In this document: piece by piece, positions 27,982 through 35,834 of the stretch
How the letters are laid out: the number at the start of each line of letters is the position of its first letter
Numbering within the stretch: the stretch's first letter is position 1
Source of the DNA: Amycolatopsis tolypomycina
GTDB lineage: Bacteria; Actinomycetota; Actinomycetes; Mycobacteriales; Pseudonocardiaceae
Reading direction: 5' to 3'
Assembly: GCF_900105945.1 (NCBI RefSeq)
Contig: NZ_FNSO01000003.1
Span: 124,001 to 188,000, forward strand
Length of the DNA: 64,000 bases
The notes under the pieces: model-generated
The model's input: only the letters and a program-made list of their open reading frames with translations
Told to the model about the DNA's origin: nothing
The model's database searches: none
Position numbers and translations under genes: made by a program

Positions 27982-28200
27982 GCCGACCGGGACGGGTTGG
28001 CCGTCCTTGGACAGCCGGTCCGCGATCTGCTTGTCGGCGTCGCTGGTCGCCCGCTGGCAGATCAGGGCCGCCCGCATGTCGTCGTGGCCCATTCGCGCCA
28101 TCAGGTCCTTGGTCGAGGTGCCCGCCTTCGACGCCCAGATGTTCCCGGCGTGCCCAGCTCGCTCACCCGCGAAGAGCAACGCGTCCTGCTGCGGCTTGAC
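27979..28200 (-). pseudogene. Truncated tyrosine-recombinase integrase, catalytic Tyr replaced by Cys
   Basis: Only the C-terminal part of a phage/plasmid integrase remains: GNIWASKAGTSTKDLMARMGHDD, then MRAALICQRATSDADKQIADRLS. In the family the nucleophile stands at MRAALIYQ; here the codon is TGC (Cys), one base from TAC (Tyr). Upstream the expected HxLRH motif is lost (ERAGHAGN), and further upstream similarity ends. An open frame continues to 28374 but its sequence is not integrase-like. The enzyme cannot act. The exact upstream boundary is approximate. Confidence 0.85.
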
Positions 28201-28320
28201 CCAAGTCTCCAGACACCAGCGCGCGACTTGGGCGGACCGACGCCTGCGACGGACGTGCTCGCATGGGGACCGTGACTTTGCGGCTTGGCCCTCGGGCAGG
28301 CCCAGTGGGAGGCTCTGCGC

Positions 28321-28599
28321 GTGGATCGGAACCGATGGACGGCCTCCTGGCCGGCGCAGCTGACTCCTGGACAACGAAGGTGGATTCTCGCTGCGGCCAT
28401 CTCAGGCACAGTCGCAGTGGCCGGATTTCTCGTCGTTGCCGTGATGTCCGGCGCGTGGACTTCGTGGTTGTGGGCCGCTTTGTTCGGTCTCGGCTCGGGC
28501 TGGCATTGGTACCTCTACGTGAACCGAAGTCGCCAAGCACGGCAGCGTATGGCCGAAGCTGCAGGTCGTCAGGGCGTTCACCCCGAAGCCGGATCGTGA
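28321..28599 (+). CDS. Small membrane protein of element 1
   Basis: 92 residues from GTG 28321, with GGGAGG 8 bases upstream. Two hydrophobic helices (WILAAAISGTVAVAGFLVV and WTSWLWAALFGLGSGWHWYL) are followed by a basic tail (RSRQARQRMAEAAGRQ). No known family; similar small two-helix proteins are common cargo of actinobacterial integrated elements. Function unknown. Confidence 0.6.
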   Translation: MDRNRWTASWPAQLTPGQRRWILAAAISGTVAVAGFLVVAVMSGAWTSWLWAALFGLGSGWHWYLYVNRSRQARQRMAEAAGRQGVHPEAGS

Positions 28600-28662
28600 C
28601 AACGGCCGGCAGCACCGCGTCAAGGCGTGCCATTCAGGCCGGTCAACCAAGGTCAACAGCGG

Positions 28663-28705
28663 TTCCCAAGCTGAATACGCGGGTTCGATTCCCGTCATCC
28701 GCTCT
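28663..28705 (+). repeat. attR of element 1 / internal att: tRNA 3'-end copy 2
   Basis: 43 bases identical to 27844-27886. Similarity resumes a few bases later with the terminator and following CTTTCTCTATC, so the two flanks share an attP-type right arm rather than only the core. No acceptor 5' half is present, so this is not a second tRNA gene. Confidence 0.9.
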
Positions 28706-28712
28706 TATCGAG

Positions 28713-28750
28713 AAGCCCCAGGTCACACGCTGTGGACTTGGGGCTTTCTC
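28713..28750 (+). terminator. tRNA-type terminator, copy 2
   Basis: Arms AAGCCCCAGGTC (28713-28724) and GACTTGGGGCTT (28735-28746), followed by TCTC. Nearly the same as the terminator at 27894; one arm base differs and makes a G-T pair. Confidence 0.75.
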
Positions 28751-28821
28751 TATCCCCGGTCTTCAACCGGAGACCGGCCCTTCTTCAGGCATTGATGACT
28801 TGGGGACACCAGCCGAACTCC

Positions 28822-29574
28822 TCACGCCAATGCGGTAGCGGTGTCGTTCAAGGTCTTCACGATCTCGCGGGGTGTGCCCGAAGCGAGATTCACATAGTCG
28901 TCACCAGTGAGGTAGGTCAGCACTCGACCCCGGCCCGTCAGATCGATCGCGGTAATCGGCGAACTGCGAAACCGACTTCCCTCAATACCCCGGACTGCGG
29001 CATACAACTGATGCAGCGCGTCACGCGGCGCTGCCATCGTGTCCAGCAGCAACTCCGCATCCCGAGTGTCCGGAGGTTCGGCGAGCGGGCTTGCCGGCCG
29101 CGCGTCCGGGTTCTCGTAGTCCTCCTGGCGAACGCTCACCGACCTGATGGCCGCGCCGTCAACATCGGGCAGTGTCTCCAGCAAGCTGCTGGCCAACCAC
29201 TTCGCCTCGATCGGCTCGAACACCACCACATGATCGTTCACGATCACCCGCACCGCATCCCGCCCGCGCGAGGCCACCAGCACTGCGCAGGAGCTGCCGT
29301 CGGCGAACGCGCACCACGAGTAGAACTCGTGATCGGCGAACGCGATCGTCCGCAACGTGTCGGTCCACAGTGGGCTGAGCCGCCCGTTGCGCGCGGCGCG
29401 TTGCCGTGTCAACAACGTCATCGCGTGCTCGTGCTGCTCGCCGACGGCATCGGCGGGCATCCAGTAGTGCAGGTTGCTGCCCAAGACCGGGTGCGGGTCG
29501 CCGAGCTCGACCATCGTCCACGCGGTCAGCAGCACGGTTTTGGGCAGAGCAAGAGGTGTGTCGATCACGCTCAC
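28822..29574 (-). CDS. EspG-family ESX secretion-associated chaperone
   Basis: 250 residues. Alternating helices and strands match actinobacterial EspG: VLLTAWTMVELGDPHPVLG at the N-terminus, the mid-protein block FYSWCAFADGSSCAVLVASRGRD, and the end block RGRVLTYLTGDDYVNLASG. EspG proteins bind PPE partners and keep them soluble for export by a type VII (ESX) system. The GTG start has GGGAG 8 bases upstream. Last gene of a four-gene operon with a PPE-like partner directly before it. No ESX core genes (eccC, eccD, mycP) are in the window. Confidence 0.82.
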   Translation of the reverse strand: MSVIDTPLALPKTVLLTAWTMVELGDPHPVLGSNLHYWMPADAVGEQHEHAMTLLTRQRAARNGRLSPLWTDTLRTIAFADHEFYSWCAFADGSSCAVLVASRGRDAVRVIVNDHVVVFEPIEAKWLASSLLETLPDVDGAAIRSVSVRQEDYENPDARPASPLAEPPDTRDAELLLDTMAAPRDALHQLYAAVRGIEGSRFRSSPITAIDLTGRGRVLTYLTGDDYVNLASGTPREIVKTLNDTATALA

Positions 29575-29639
29575 GGCGCGGTGTCTCCCACGAAGCCGGC
29601 AGAACAGCGGACAAGGAAGCGGGGACCAGGCGAGAAGCG

Positions 29640-30902
29640 TTACGTGCCGATCGTCGGTGGCACCGCAGGCAGGCCGTTCACGGGGTCGGTGATCTCGTTG
29701 CCGTCTTCGTCGAACAGCGTCGTGTCCAGCACATACTTGCGCTGATGCTCCTGGTCCTCCTCCGAGCCTTTGCCGCGGCCCGGTCCCGGAGCCATCCCGC
29801 TGGTGCCGGCAGGCCCGCGAGCGCCCGCACCTCGGCTCGGCACGGTGGTTCCGCCGCGCACGCCTTCCCCGGGCGCTCCGGCTCCGGTGCGGCCACCTCC
29901 ACCCGGCGCTCGTCCCGCGCCGCTGTCGCTCCCGAGACCGCCCACACCACCCGTCAGGCCGCCCATGCCGAGATACGGGGACGAGCCGCCGCCGGTGCTC
30001 ACTCCTGGTGCTGTCGGTGCCGGCAACGTGCTCGGCCCGACGCCGGTCGAGATCGGCGACGGCGTGAAGCCGGCTGTCGTGGTGTCCTGCCCACCCCGAT
30101 CGCTCGGCAGCGGCTGCTCACCCCGGCCGGGAACGGTGACATCGCGAGCGCCGGCGATGTCGTGGCTGCCAGGTGTGGTGCTCGGCGGCGGCGGGGTCAC
30201 ATCAGCGCGTGACGTGACCGGCGTCGACGTGTCACGCCTTGTTCCACGCGGCTTCTTGCCCGCTGGGGTGTCGGTGACCGTGATAGCGCCACCGTCGAAC
30301 GCACCCAGCTGCCCGTAGTCGACGGTCAGCTGCGAGCTGCCCGCACCGGCCTGCGCCTCATAGGTCTTGTAGATCGCGAGATTCTTCGCGGCGGTGTTGT
30401 TGTAGTTCCCGATCGCCGCTTCTGTATCCGTGGTCCACGGCGTCAGCACGTCCACGACACTCTTGTCCGGCCGCGGCGGCATCGGGTCCATCGTGTGTTT
30501 CGCAGTGTCGAACGAACCGGCAACCATCTTCAAACTGTTGCCGTTGCCGGTGAAGGTCGTCGCGGCGTCCGCGGTGACATCCCGAAACTTCTGGATCTTC
30601 TGCCGCGCCGCGTCCGACCCGGCACCAGTCCACGAGCTCTCCAGCCGCGTGAGCAGCCCGGACACCGTGTGATCGACGCCAGTGTGAGACTTGGACAACG
30701 CCGCGGCCTTGTCCACGCCCTGGTACCAACTCGCGGTGTTGCCGTTGCGGACCTGCTCCACGAACTCCGGCACCGGAACCGGTTGAGTTCCCACATCGCC
30801 GCGGAAGAAGTCCCCGACCGCATTCACCGCTCCGGAGACCATCTCTTCAGCGCCATGGGCGAGGTTCTTGATCCCGTCTTTCGCGTCATCGAGCAGGCTC
30901 AC
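29640..30902 (-). CDS. PPE/WXG-like type VII secretion target with Gly/Pro-rich tail
   Basis: 420 residues from GTG 30902 (GGAG 7 bases upstream; the open frame to 30971 overlaps the previous gene). Residues 1-200 are helical and include SWYQGVDKAAALSKSHTGVD and LESSWTGAGSDAARQKIQKF, a WxG-type helical hairpin. Residues about 230-390 are a low-complexity Pro/Thr/Gly linker. The end (KYVLDTTLFDEDGNEITDP) is well ordered and reminiscent of other actinobacterial PPE-like proteins. Likely the EspG client, secreted by an ESX system elsewhere in the genome (inference from order). Confidence 0.75.
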   Translation of the reverse strand: MSLLDDAKDGIKNLAHGAEEMVSGAVNAVGDFFRGDVGTQPVPVPEFVEQVRNGNTASWYQGVDKAAALSKSHTGVDHTVSGLLTRLESSWTGAGSDAARQKIQKFRDVTADAATTFTGNGNSLKMVAGSFDTAKHTMDPMPPRPDKSVVDVLTPWTTDTEAAIGNYNNTAAKNLAIYKTYEAQAGAGSSQLTVDYGQLGAFDGGAITVTDTPAGKKPRGTRRDTSTPVTSRADVTPPPPSTTPGSHDIAGARDVTVPGRGEQPLPSDRGGQDTTTAGFTPSPISTGVGPSTLPAPTAPGVSTGGGSSPYLGMGGLTGGVGGLGSDSGAGRAPGGGGRTGAGAPGEGVRGGTTVPSRGAGARGPAGTSGMAPGPGRGKGSEEDQEHQRKYVLDTTLFDEDGNEITDPVNGLPAVPPTIGT

Positions 30903-30904
30903 GG

Positions 30905-31540
30905 CTACGCTCCGGCCTTCTGCCGCAACGTTGTCACCACGGCGTCCGCCGCCTTCGGAGCTACCGAGCACGGGTCAACCGTGCCGATCTTGGCCCGGCT
31001 CAAGGCCAGTTCGACATCGATGGCAACATCGTTTGCCAACCCCACACTGACCCCGCAGGTCCGTTTCGGGTCTCCACCGTCAGCGGACAGATAGGCCACG
31101 GCAGGATATCCTTGGATGTCCGGCAGAACGTTCCACACCTTGGCCTGTGGCTTGGTGTTGGCATAGAGGTCACTCAGGCCCTGATGGGTTTCGGTGATGA
31201 AGAAAACTGTCACAACGGCGGTCGTGTCGGGGTTCGCCCAGTCGCATTTGCGCCCGAGGCCGGGTGCCGTTCCGGGCTGACCCGTGACCTCAACACCCAG
31301 CGCTTCTTTGACTTGAGCCGGCGTCAGGGCGTCGGTGCACGGATCACCTGCGACCACGCTCGCAGGAAGAGGGTTGGAAACATCGGGAGCACCTGCGTAG
31401 GGCAAGGTGTGCGAGGCTGACGAGCCCGAAGGGGTCGTGACGGGGCTGGGCGTGCCGGTCGACGTCGGTTTCCCGGAGCAGCCGGCCAACGCCATTGACG
31501 CGACAACTCCAGCACACACAGCCATGAATCGACGGGTCAT
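30905..31540 (-). CDS. DUF3558 lipoprotein
   Basis: 211 residues. Lipobox SMALAGC with Cys21 shows it is a lipoprotein; a Ser/Thr/Pro linker precedes the DUF3558 domain (DPCTDALTPAQVKEALGVEV, GRKCDWANPDTTAVVTVFF, RTCGVSVGLANDVAIDVEL, DPCSVAPKAADAVV) with four Cys as two probable disulfides. In Pseudonocardiaceae this family commonly sits next to EspG/PPE-like genes. ATG 31540 overlaps the previous stop by one base (TGATG) and has GGAGG 9 bases upstream. Confidence 0.87.
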   Translation of the reverse strand: MTRRFMAVCAGVVASMALAGCSGKPTSTGTPSPVTTPSGSSASHTLPYAGAPDVSNPLPASVVAGDPCTDALTPAQVKEALGVEVTGQPGTAPGLGRKCDWANPDTTAVVTVFFITETHQGLSDLYANTKPQAKVWNVLPDIQGYPAVAYLSADGGDPKRTCGVSVGLANDVAIDVELALSRAKIGTVDPCSVAPKAADAVVTTLRQKAGA

Positions 31541-31974
31541 CAAGCATATCCTCCGCTGCTCTGCCCAGCACCCTGGACTGTTTCCTGAGCGTTCGCTTCA
31601 TTGCTGCGCACGATGCCCAACGCGTCCTCAAGGCGCTTGGCCAACTCGTCAAGATAGTCCAGTTCCACCTGAACATGGCCGGCGCCGTAGGCGAATGCGG
31701 CAGGCTGGCCGTCCTGCCGGCGGGTCAAATTTCCGTGGTATCCGGAAGTCACCTGGTCCCGTGCCGGCGGCGTGATTCTCGACAACGCGTTCGCTTCGTT
31801 CTGGATCTTTGCCAGCTCGACAGTGAGCGCATTGATCTGCTTGAGCATCTCTTGCGCTTCGCCCCGGTCAAGCGTGAACCCTGGACCGGCAGGAACGCCG
31901 ACAACTGCTGCCGCCTCAGCCACCCGATCGCCGACATCCCGAATGGCGAAGCTGACGTCACTGAGCCAGCCCAC
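31540..31974 (-). CDS. Helical ESX-target-like protein, first gene of EspG operon
   Basis: 144 residues, almost all helix: SFAIRDVGDRVAEAAAVVG, AQEMLKQINALTVELAKIQNEANAL and VQVELDYLDELAKRLEDALGIV, with a short loop between the long helices. This is compatible with a four-helix or PE/WXG-type secretion partner, but no WxG or YxxxD/E motif is certain. GTG 31974 is chosen since GAGGGG stands 8 bases before it; GTG 31983 is an alternative. The 215 bases upstream (to 32189) hold the operon promoter region and the third tRNA-end scar. Confidence 0.65.
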   Translation of the reverse strand: MGWLSDVSFAIRDVGDRVAEAAAVVGVPAGPGFTLDRGEAQEMLKQINALTVELAKIQNEANALSRITPPARDQVTSGYHGNLTRRQDGQPAAFAYGAGHVQVELDYLDELAKRLEDALGIVRSNEANAQETVQGAGQSSGGYA

Positions 31975-32185
31975 GCGCCTCACCCCTCATCCAGTTGCCC
32001 GGCCCCTCTGCCCAGCGCGACCGATCACCCTGGTCGGCTAGACCGATCAGACGCACCTGTCACCGTAGCCGATCGCTCACCGCGCGTAGAGTGTTACGGG
32101 CTGGTAAGTGCACCAACGGCGCCACCGAGGAAATCTATCGGCCGACCGACCAAGACGAACGCGCCGCAGCCGGCAACTCTTCACC

Positions 32186-32202
32186 CCCGTCATCCGCTCT
32201 CA
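32186..32202 (+). repeat. Third tRNA-Gly end copy (17 bp), outer att scar
   Basis: CCCGTCATCCGCTCTCA is identical to 27872-27888, including two bases past the 43-bp repeat. Just upstream TTCACCC weakly resembles the T-loop TTCGATT. It is followed by a plus-strand terminator hairpin. Chance identity of 17 bases at such a spot is very unlikely; it marks the original right side of the attachment site. Confidence 0.75.
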
Positions 32203-33416
32203 CCGAAATCCCGGGCATTCCGTCCGGGGTTTTCGCTTTCCATTCTGGCCCGCAAATGCGCCACATGAGCGGCAGGCAACCCGGTTTCCTCCGCACGCTC
32301 CAAAGCCGACCCTGCCGCCGCAGACCCCAAGCGGTGCAACAACTCCGCCCGCGAAGCGTGCCACCACGGGTACTCCTCCAACCCCGGCAACGCATCCACC
32401 AGCACCAAAGCCGCGGCTGCGCCATCCCGCTCCGCCACCGCCGCCGCGCGGTTCAACCTGATCACCGGCGTGTCCTGGATCGACAACAACACGTCGTACC
32501 AGGAAATCACCGCGTTCCAGTTCGTCTCGGCGTATGACGGTGCCAGGTCGTGGCAAGCCGCGATCGCCGCCTGGATCACGTACGCGTTCGGCACTTCTGG
32601 TGTCCGGCGCAACCCCCGGCCCAGCAGCTCCACACCTTCCTTGATCAGCGATGCGTCCCACAACGAACGGTCCTGCGCAGCGAGCAACACCGGCACCCCC
32701 GAAGCGAACCGGGCCGCGCGGCGGGCGTCCTGTAGCAGCACCAAGGCCAGCAGTCCCAGCGCCGTCGGCTCGTCCGGCATCAGGGAAACCAGCAAGCGGG
32801 CCAGGCGGACGGCCTCGGAAAGCAGCGCCACGCGGCCCGTGTAGCCCTCGTTGAAGATCAAGTACACCGTTGACGCGACGCCGGCCAATCGCGCGGGCAA
32901 CTCCTCCACCGCGGGCACCCGGTACGGGATTCGCGCCTGAGCGATCTTCTGCTTCGCCCGCGTCAGCCGCTTCGCCATCGTCGCCTCGGGGACCAGCAGG
33001 CCGCGGGCTACCTCCGCGGTCGACAAACCGCCCAATGTCCGCAGCGCCAATGCCACCTGGGCTTCCAGGGACAACGCCGGGTGACAACACGTGAAGACCA
33101 GCCGCAGCAGGTCGTCGCGGACCGAAAGGGGGTCCGGGTGGGGGTCCACCGGTGGCATCGCCACCGCCTCCTTCCCCTGCCGCTTGGCTTCGCGGCGGGC
33201 CACGTCCACCGCGCGGTGGCGGGCCGCGACCAGCAGCCAGCCGCGGGGGTTGGCGGGGACGCCGTCGCGCGGCCACGTCTCCAGTGCGCGCACGACGGCG
33301 TCCTGGACCGCGTCCTCGGCCAGGTCGACGCTGCCGGTGACGCGGACCAGCGTGGCCAGTACCCCGGTGCCCTCGGCCCGGACCAGCCGCGCGACCGCGT
33401 CCCCGGCGCCGGTCAC
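32190..33416 (-). CDS. ECF42-like RNA polymerase sigma factor with TPR-type C-terminal extension
   Basis: 408 residues from GTG 33416, overlapping the DGPF stop (GTGA). Region 2 (TGSVDLAEDAVQDAVVRALETWP ... PRGWLLVAARHRAVDVARRE) and region 4 (LSTAEVARGLLVPEATMAKRLTRAKQKI) are followed by a long helical extension (about 190-400: VYLIFNEGYTGR, PEVPNAYVIQAAIAACHDLAP), characteristic of ECF42. These factors lack a classical anti-sigma and pair with a DGPF/YCII protein, which is present here. The last residues (NPGRNARDFGESG) are translated from the tRNA-type terminator and att scar and are not family sequence, so the gene end has been remodelled. Confidence 0.87.
   Translation of the reverse strand: MTGAGDAVARLVRAEGTGVLATLVRVTGSVDLAEDAVQDAVVRALETWPRDGVPANPRGWLLVAARHRAVDVARREAKRQGKEAVAMPPVDPHPDPLSVRDDLLRLVFTCCHPALSLEAQVALALRTLGGLSTAEVARGLLVPEATMAKRLTRAKQKIAQARIPYRVPAVEELPARLAGVASTVYLIFNEGYTGRVALLSEAVRLARLLVSLMPDEPTALGLLALVLLQDARRAARFASGVPVLLAAQDRSLWDASLIKEGVELLGRGLRRTPEVPNAYVIQAAIAACHDLAPSYAETNWNAVISWYDVLLSIQDTPVIRLNRAAAVAERDGAAAALVLVDALPGLEEYPWWHASRAELLHRLGSAAAGSALERAEETGLPAAHVAHLRARMESENPGRNARDFGESG
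32207..32233 (+). terminator. Plus-strand terminator beyond the third att scar
   Basis: AATCCCGG pairs with CCGGGGTT (one T-G pair) around a 9-base loop, followed by TT. It reads on the plus strand while the gene covering it is on the minus strand, so it probably was the original terminator of tRNA-Gly before insertion. Confidence 0.6.
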
Positions 33417-33763
33417 TTGCCGAAGTCGACGACCGGACGGACCTCGATCGCGCCGTCCCACGCGCCCGGGATGCGCGCCGCGACCTTGACCGCTTCGTCG
33501 AGGTCGGCGCATTCGAGCAGGTAGAATCCGGTCAGGGCTTCCTTCGTCTCCGCGTACGGGCCGTCGCTGGTGACGATGTCGCCGCCCTTGCCGCCGGTGA
33601 CGCGGACCGTTGTCGCGGTCGCCGTCGGGTACAGGGCCGCGCCGCCGCGGATCACCGCCGCCGCTCCCGCGCCGAACTCGTCGTAGTCCTTCATCATGTC
33701 CGTGGCTTCGGGCGTGGTCGGGTCGATGTCCGTGGCGTAGATGATCGCGGCGTACTTGGGCAT
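33413..33763 (-). CDS. DGPF/YCII-domain protein, partner of the sigma factor
   Basis: 116 residues: PKYAAIIYATDIDPTTPEAT, then the family motif TSDGPYAETKEALTGFYLLECADLDEAVKVAARIPGA. DGPF proteins are invariably associated with ECF42 sigma factors and belong to their regulons; biochemical role unknown. ATG 33763 has GGAG 6-7 bases upstream; the open frame to 33883 would pass into the P450 promoter. It precedes and overlaps the sigma gene. Confidence 0.9.
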   Translation of the reverse strand: MPKYAAIIYATDIDPTTPEATDMMKDYDEFGAGAAAVIRGGAALYPTATATTVRVTGGKGGDIVTSDGPYAETKEALTGFYLLECADLDEAVKVAARIPGAWDGAIEVRPVVDFGK

Positions 33764-33881
33764 GGGGTGCTCCTCGCGGGTCCTGACCGGCGCCGGTCGC
33801 CGGCTCTCACTGTAAGGACGAACGGGCGAAGCCGCGCCGGGACACTTGCCGCGGAGAAAGTCCGGCGGGCAGGGTGGGCGC

Positions 33882-35081
33882 ATGGGAGAGCCCGCGCTGT
33901 TCGGTCCGGACTTCGACCGCGACCCCTCACCCGCCTACGCCTGGCTGCGTGAACGACCCCCGCACCGGCTCGACTTCCCGACCGGCACCTGGGCCTGGCT
34001 GATCACCCGGTACGCCGACGCCGTGACGGCGCTCAACCACCCCGCGCTGGTCAAGAGCCCCGCCGCCGGCAACGAGGAGTGGCAGCGCTCGGGCATGGGG
34101 CTCCCGCTCGACCACCGGCCCTCGCTCGCTTCCAACATGATCAACACCGACCCGCCCGAGCACACGCGGTTGCGGCGCGCCTGCGCCGGCGCGTTCGGCC
34201 CGCGCCGGATGCAGAGCCTGCGCGAGCGCGCCCAGCAGGTCACCGACGAGCTGATCGACGCCGTCGAGGCGCGCGGGCACGGCGACCTCGTCACGGACCT
34301 CGCCTACCCGCTGCCGATCGCGATCATCTGCGACCTGCTCGGCGTGCCCGAGTCCTACCGCGAGGACGTGCACGAGTGGTCGCTCGTCATCGACTCGGCC
34401 GACGACACCGACGGCTCGAAGGTCCGCGAAGCCACCGACGTGCTGGAGCGGCTGGTCACCGAGGTCGTCGACGCCAAGCGCGCGACGCGGGGCACCGACC
34501 TGATCAGCGACCTGGTCGCGCAGGAGGCCACCGGCACGCTCTCCGCGGACGAGGTGACGTCGACGGCGTTCCTCATCCTGATCGGCGGCCACGAGACGAC
34601 CGTCGGGCTGATCGCGACCGGCGCGCTCGCCCTGCTGACGCACCCGGACGAAGCAGCGAAAGCCAGAACCGACCCCGCGCACCGCGCCGCCGTCATCGAA
34701 GAGACGCTCCGGCTGCACGCGCCGCTGCAGAACGCGACCTGGCGGTTCCCCACCGAGGACGTCGAGATCGGCGGCCGGCTCATGCGGCCCGGCGACCCCA
34801 TCCTCGTGTCCGTGCTGGCCGCCAACCGGGATCCCGCGGTGTTCGAAGACGCCGACGTCTTCCGGCCCGGCGACCGCAAAACCGAGCGGCGGCACATCGC
34901 CTTCGGCATCGGGCCGCACCTGTGCATCGGCGCGGCCCTGGCCCGGCTGCAGGCCGATGTCGCCTTCGAGACCCTGCTCCGCCGTCTCCCCCGAGCGCGG
35001 CTCACCGTTCCCGAAGAAGAGCTCACCTGGTGGCCGAGCCCGATCACGCGCGGGCTCTTCCACCTGCCGATCGAGGTCTAA
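33882..35081 (+). CDS. Cytochrome P450
   Basis: 399 residues, a soluble bacterial P450. I-helix oxygen motif GGHETT, K-helix EETLR, heme loop FGIGPHLCIGAALARLQ with Cys348 as thiolate ligand. Also the conserved NTDPPEHTRLRR block. Catalyses NAD(P)H-dependent hydroxylation of a small lipophilic substrate; the specific one cannot be told. No ferredoxin or reductase gene adjoins. ATG 33882 follows an AGGGTGG purine run. Its TAA stop overlaps the stop of the convergent gene. Confidence 0.93.
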   Translation: MGEPALFGPDFDRDPSPAYAWLRERPPHRLDFPTGTWAWLITRYADAVTALNHPALVKSPAAGNEEWQRSGMGLPLDHRPSLASNMINTDPPEHTRLRRACAGAFGPRRMQSLRERAQQVTDELIDAVEARGHGDLVTDLAYPLPIAIICDLLGVPESYREDVHEWSLVIDSADDTDGSKVREATDVLERLVTEVVDAKRATRGTDLISDLVAQEATGTLSADEVTSTAFLILIGGHETTVGLIATGALALLTHPDEAAKARTDPAHRAAVIEETLRLHAPLQNATWRFPTEDVEIGGRLMRPGDPILVSVLAANRDPAVFEDADVFRPGDRKTERRHIAFGIGPHLCIGAALARLQADVAFETLLRRLPRARLTVPEEELTWWPSPITRGLFHLPIEV

Positions 35082-35728
35082 CCCTCGACGAGCTCCCAGT
35101 CGGACTCCGGCGTCGCGCGGTCGTAGACCTGGCCGGGCGCGGCCTTCAGCACCGAACGGACGTCCGGGTACAGATTCGCGACGTGCTCCAGCTCCAGGCC
35201 CTCGACCTCGAAGTCCTCCGCTTCGGGGACCTCGAAGCCGACGAACAGCCAGGTGCCGTCCTGCTCGCGGACGACCTGGCGGACCGCGCGCACCGGCTGC
35301 TGCGACCCGGTCGGGATCTCGGTGAGGCCGCTGCTGATCTGGGCCTCGTCGTCCGGCGAGCCCTCGTACTTCCAGGCCGCGCGGCGCTGGGCCAGCAGGC
35401 GGATGTCCTCGTCCTCGTCGTCCGAGCCGGTCACCGACGAGAGCAGCCACGTGCGGCGCTCCGGGTCCCAGTCGGCGGCCATCCCGGTCGGGAGCTCGGC
35501 CAGCGCATCCAGCTGCGGCAGCAGCTCGACGGCTTCGCGCAGCGACATCTTGCCGAAGCTCTCGCGGTTGACCAGCACGTCGTCGGACAGCTCGGTGCCG
35601 TCGCTGATGAACCAGTCGTCCTCGTCGTCCAGGACGACGAAGCCCAGCGCGTCGGGGTCGTTCACCAGGGCCAGTGCGATGATGACCGGCCCTTCCGGGT
35701 CCTGGCGCAGCGGCCATTCGGTCGACAT
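35078..35728 (-). CDS. Conserved hypothetical acidic protein
   Basis: 216 residues, soluble and strongly acidic (VVLDDEDDWFISDGTELSDD, SDDEDEDIRLLAQRRAAW). It contains aromatic beta-strand blocks such as RTWLLSSVTG and GTWLFVGFEVP. No catalytic motif, signal or membrane helix. I do not recognise a named family; similar uncharacterised proteins occur in actinobacteria. ATG 35728 is preferred because GGTGGG lies 9 bases upstream; ATG 35737 is possible. Confidence 0.75.
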   Translation of the reverse strand: MSTEWPLRQDPEGPVIIALALVNDPDALGFVVLDDEDDWFISDGTELSDDVLVNRESFGKMSLREAVELLPQLDALAELPTGMAADWDPERRTWLLSSVTGSDDEDEDIRLLAQRRAAWKYEGSPDDEAQISSGLTEIPTGSQQPVRAVRQVVREQDGTWLFVGFEVPEAEDFEVEGLELEHVANLYPDVRSVLKAAPGQVYDRATPESDWELVEG

Positions 35729-35834
35729 GCGTGACATCCCACCATCGGCGCGGTGCGCGCGGGGAGCCGGGGTCACCCGATCGGTTAATTCATCGACCGT
35801 TGATCTTTCGTGGCGGCGGGCCCATCATGGGCGC

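Larger units (their letters stand above)
27887..28705. mobile_element. Degenerate integrated element 1 (about 0.8 kb)
   Basis: Bounded by the 43-bp tRNA repeats. Left end carries a terminator and two GTGCCATTA repeats, then a truncated integrase (27979-28200, minus strand) placed next to attL as expected, and a small membrane-protein gene. No replication, transfer or excision gene is present, so it is a deleted relic of an integrative plasmid or phage. A third GTGCCATT lies at 28627-28634 near the right end. Confidence 0.8.
28706..32202. mobile_element. Inferred second integrated segment carrying ESX accessory genes
   Basis: The block between tRNA-end copy 2 and the 17-bp copy 3 (32186-32202) contains exactly one minus-strand operon: helical secretion target-like protein, DUF3558 lipoprotein, PPE-like protein and EspG. 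The boundaries are matches to the tRNA end, so tandem insertion at the same tRNA is the simplest reading. No integrase is left in this block, and the third repeat is short, so the claim is inferential. Confidence 0.5.

Noticed and set aside
28663..28884. A second tRNA-Gly gene at the downstream repeat
   Set aside because: Only the 3' half from the anticodon loop is present; no D-arm or 5' acceptor strand.
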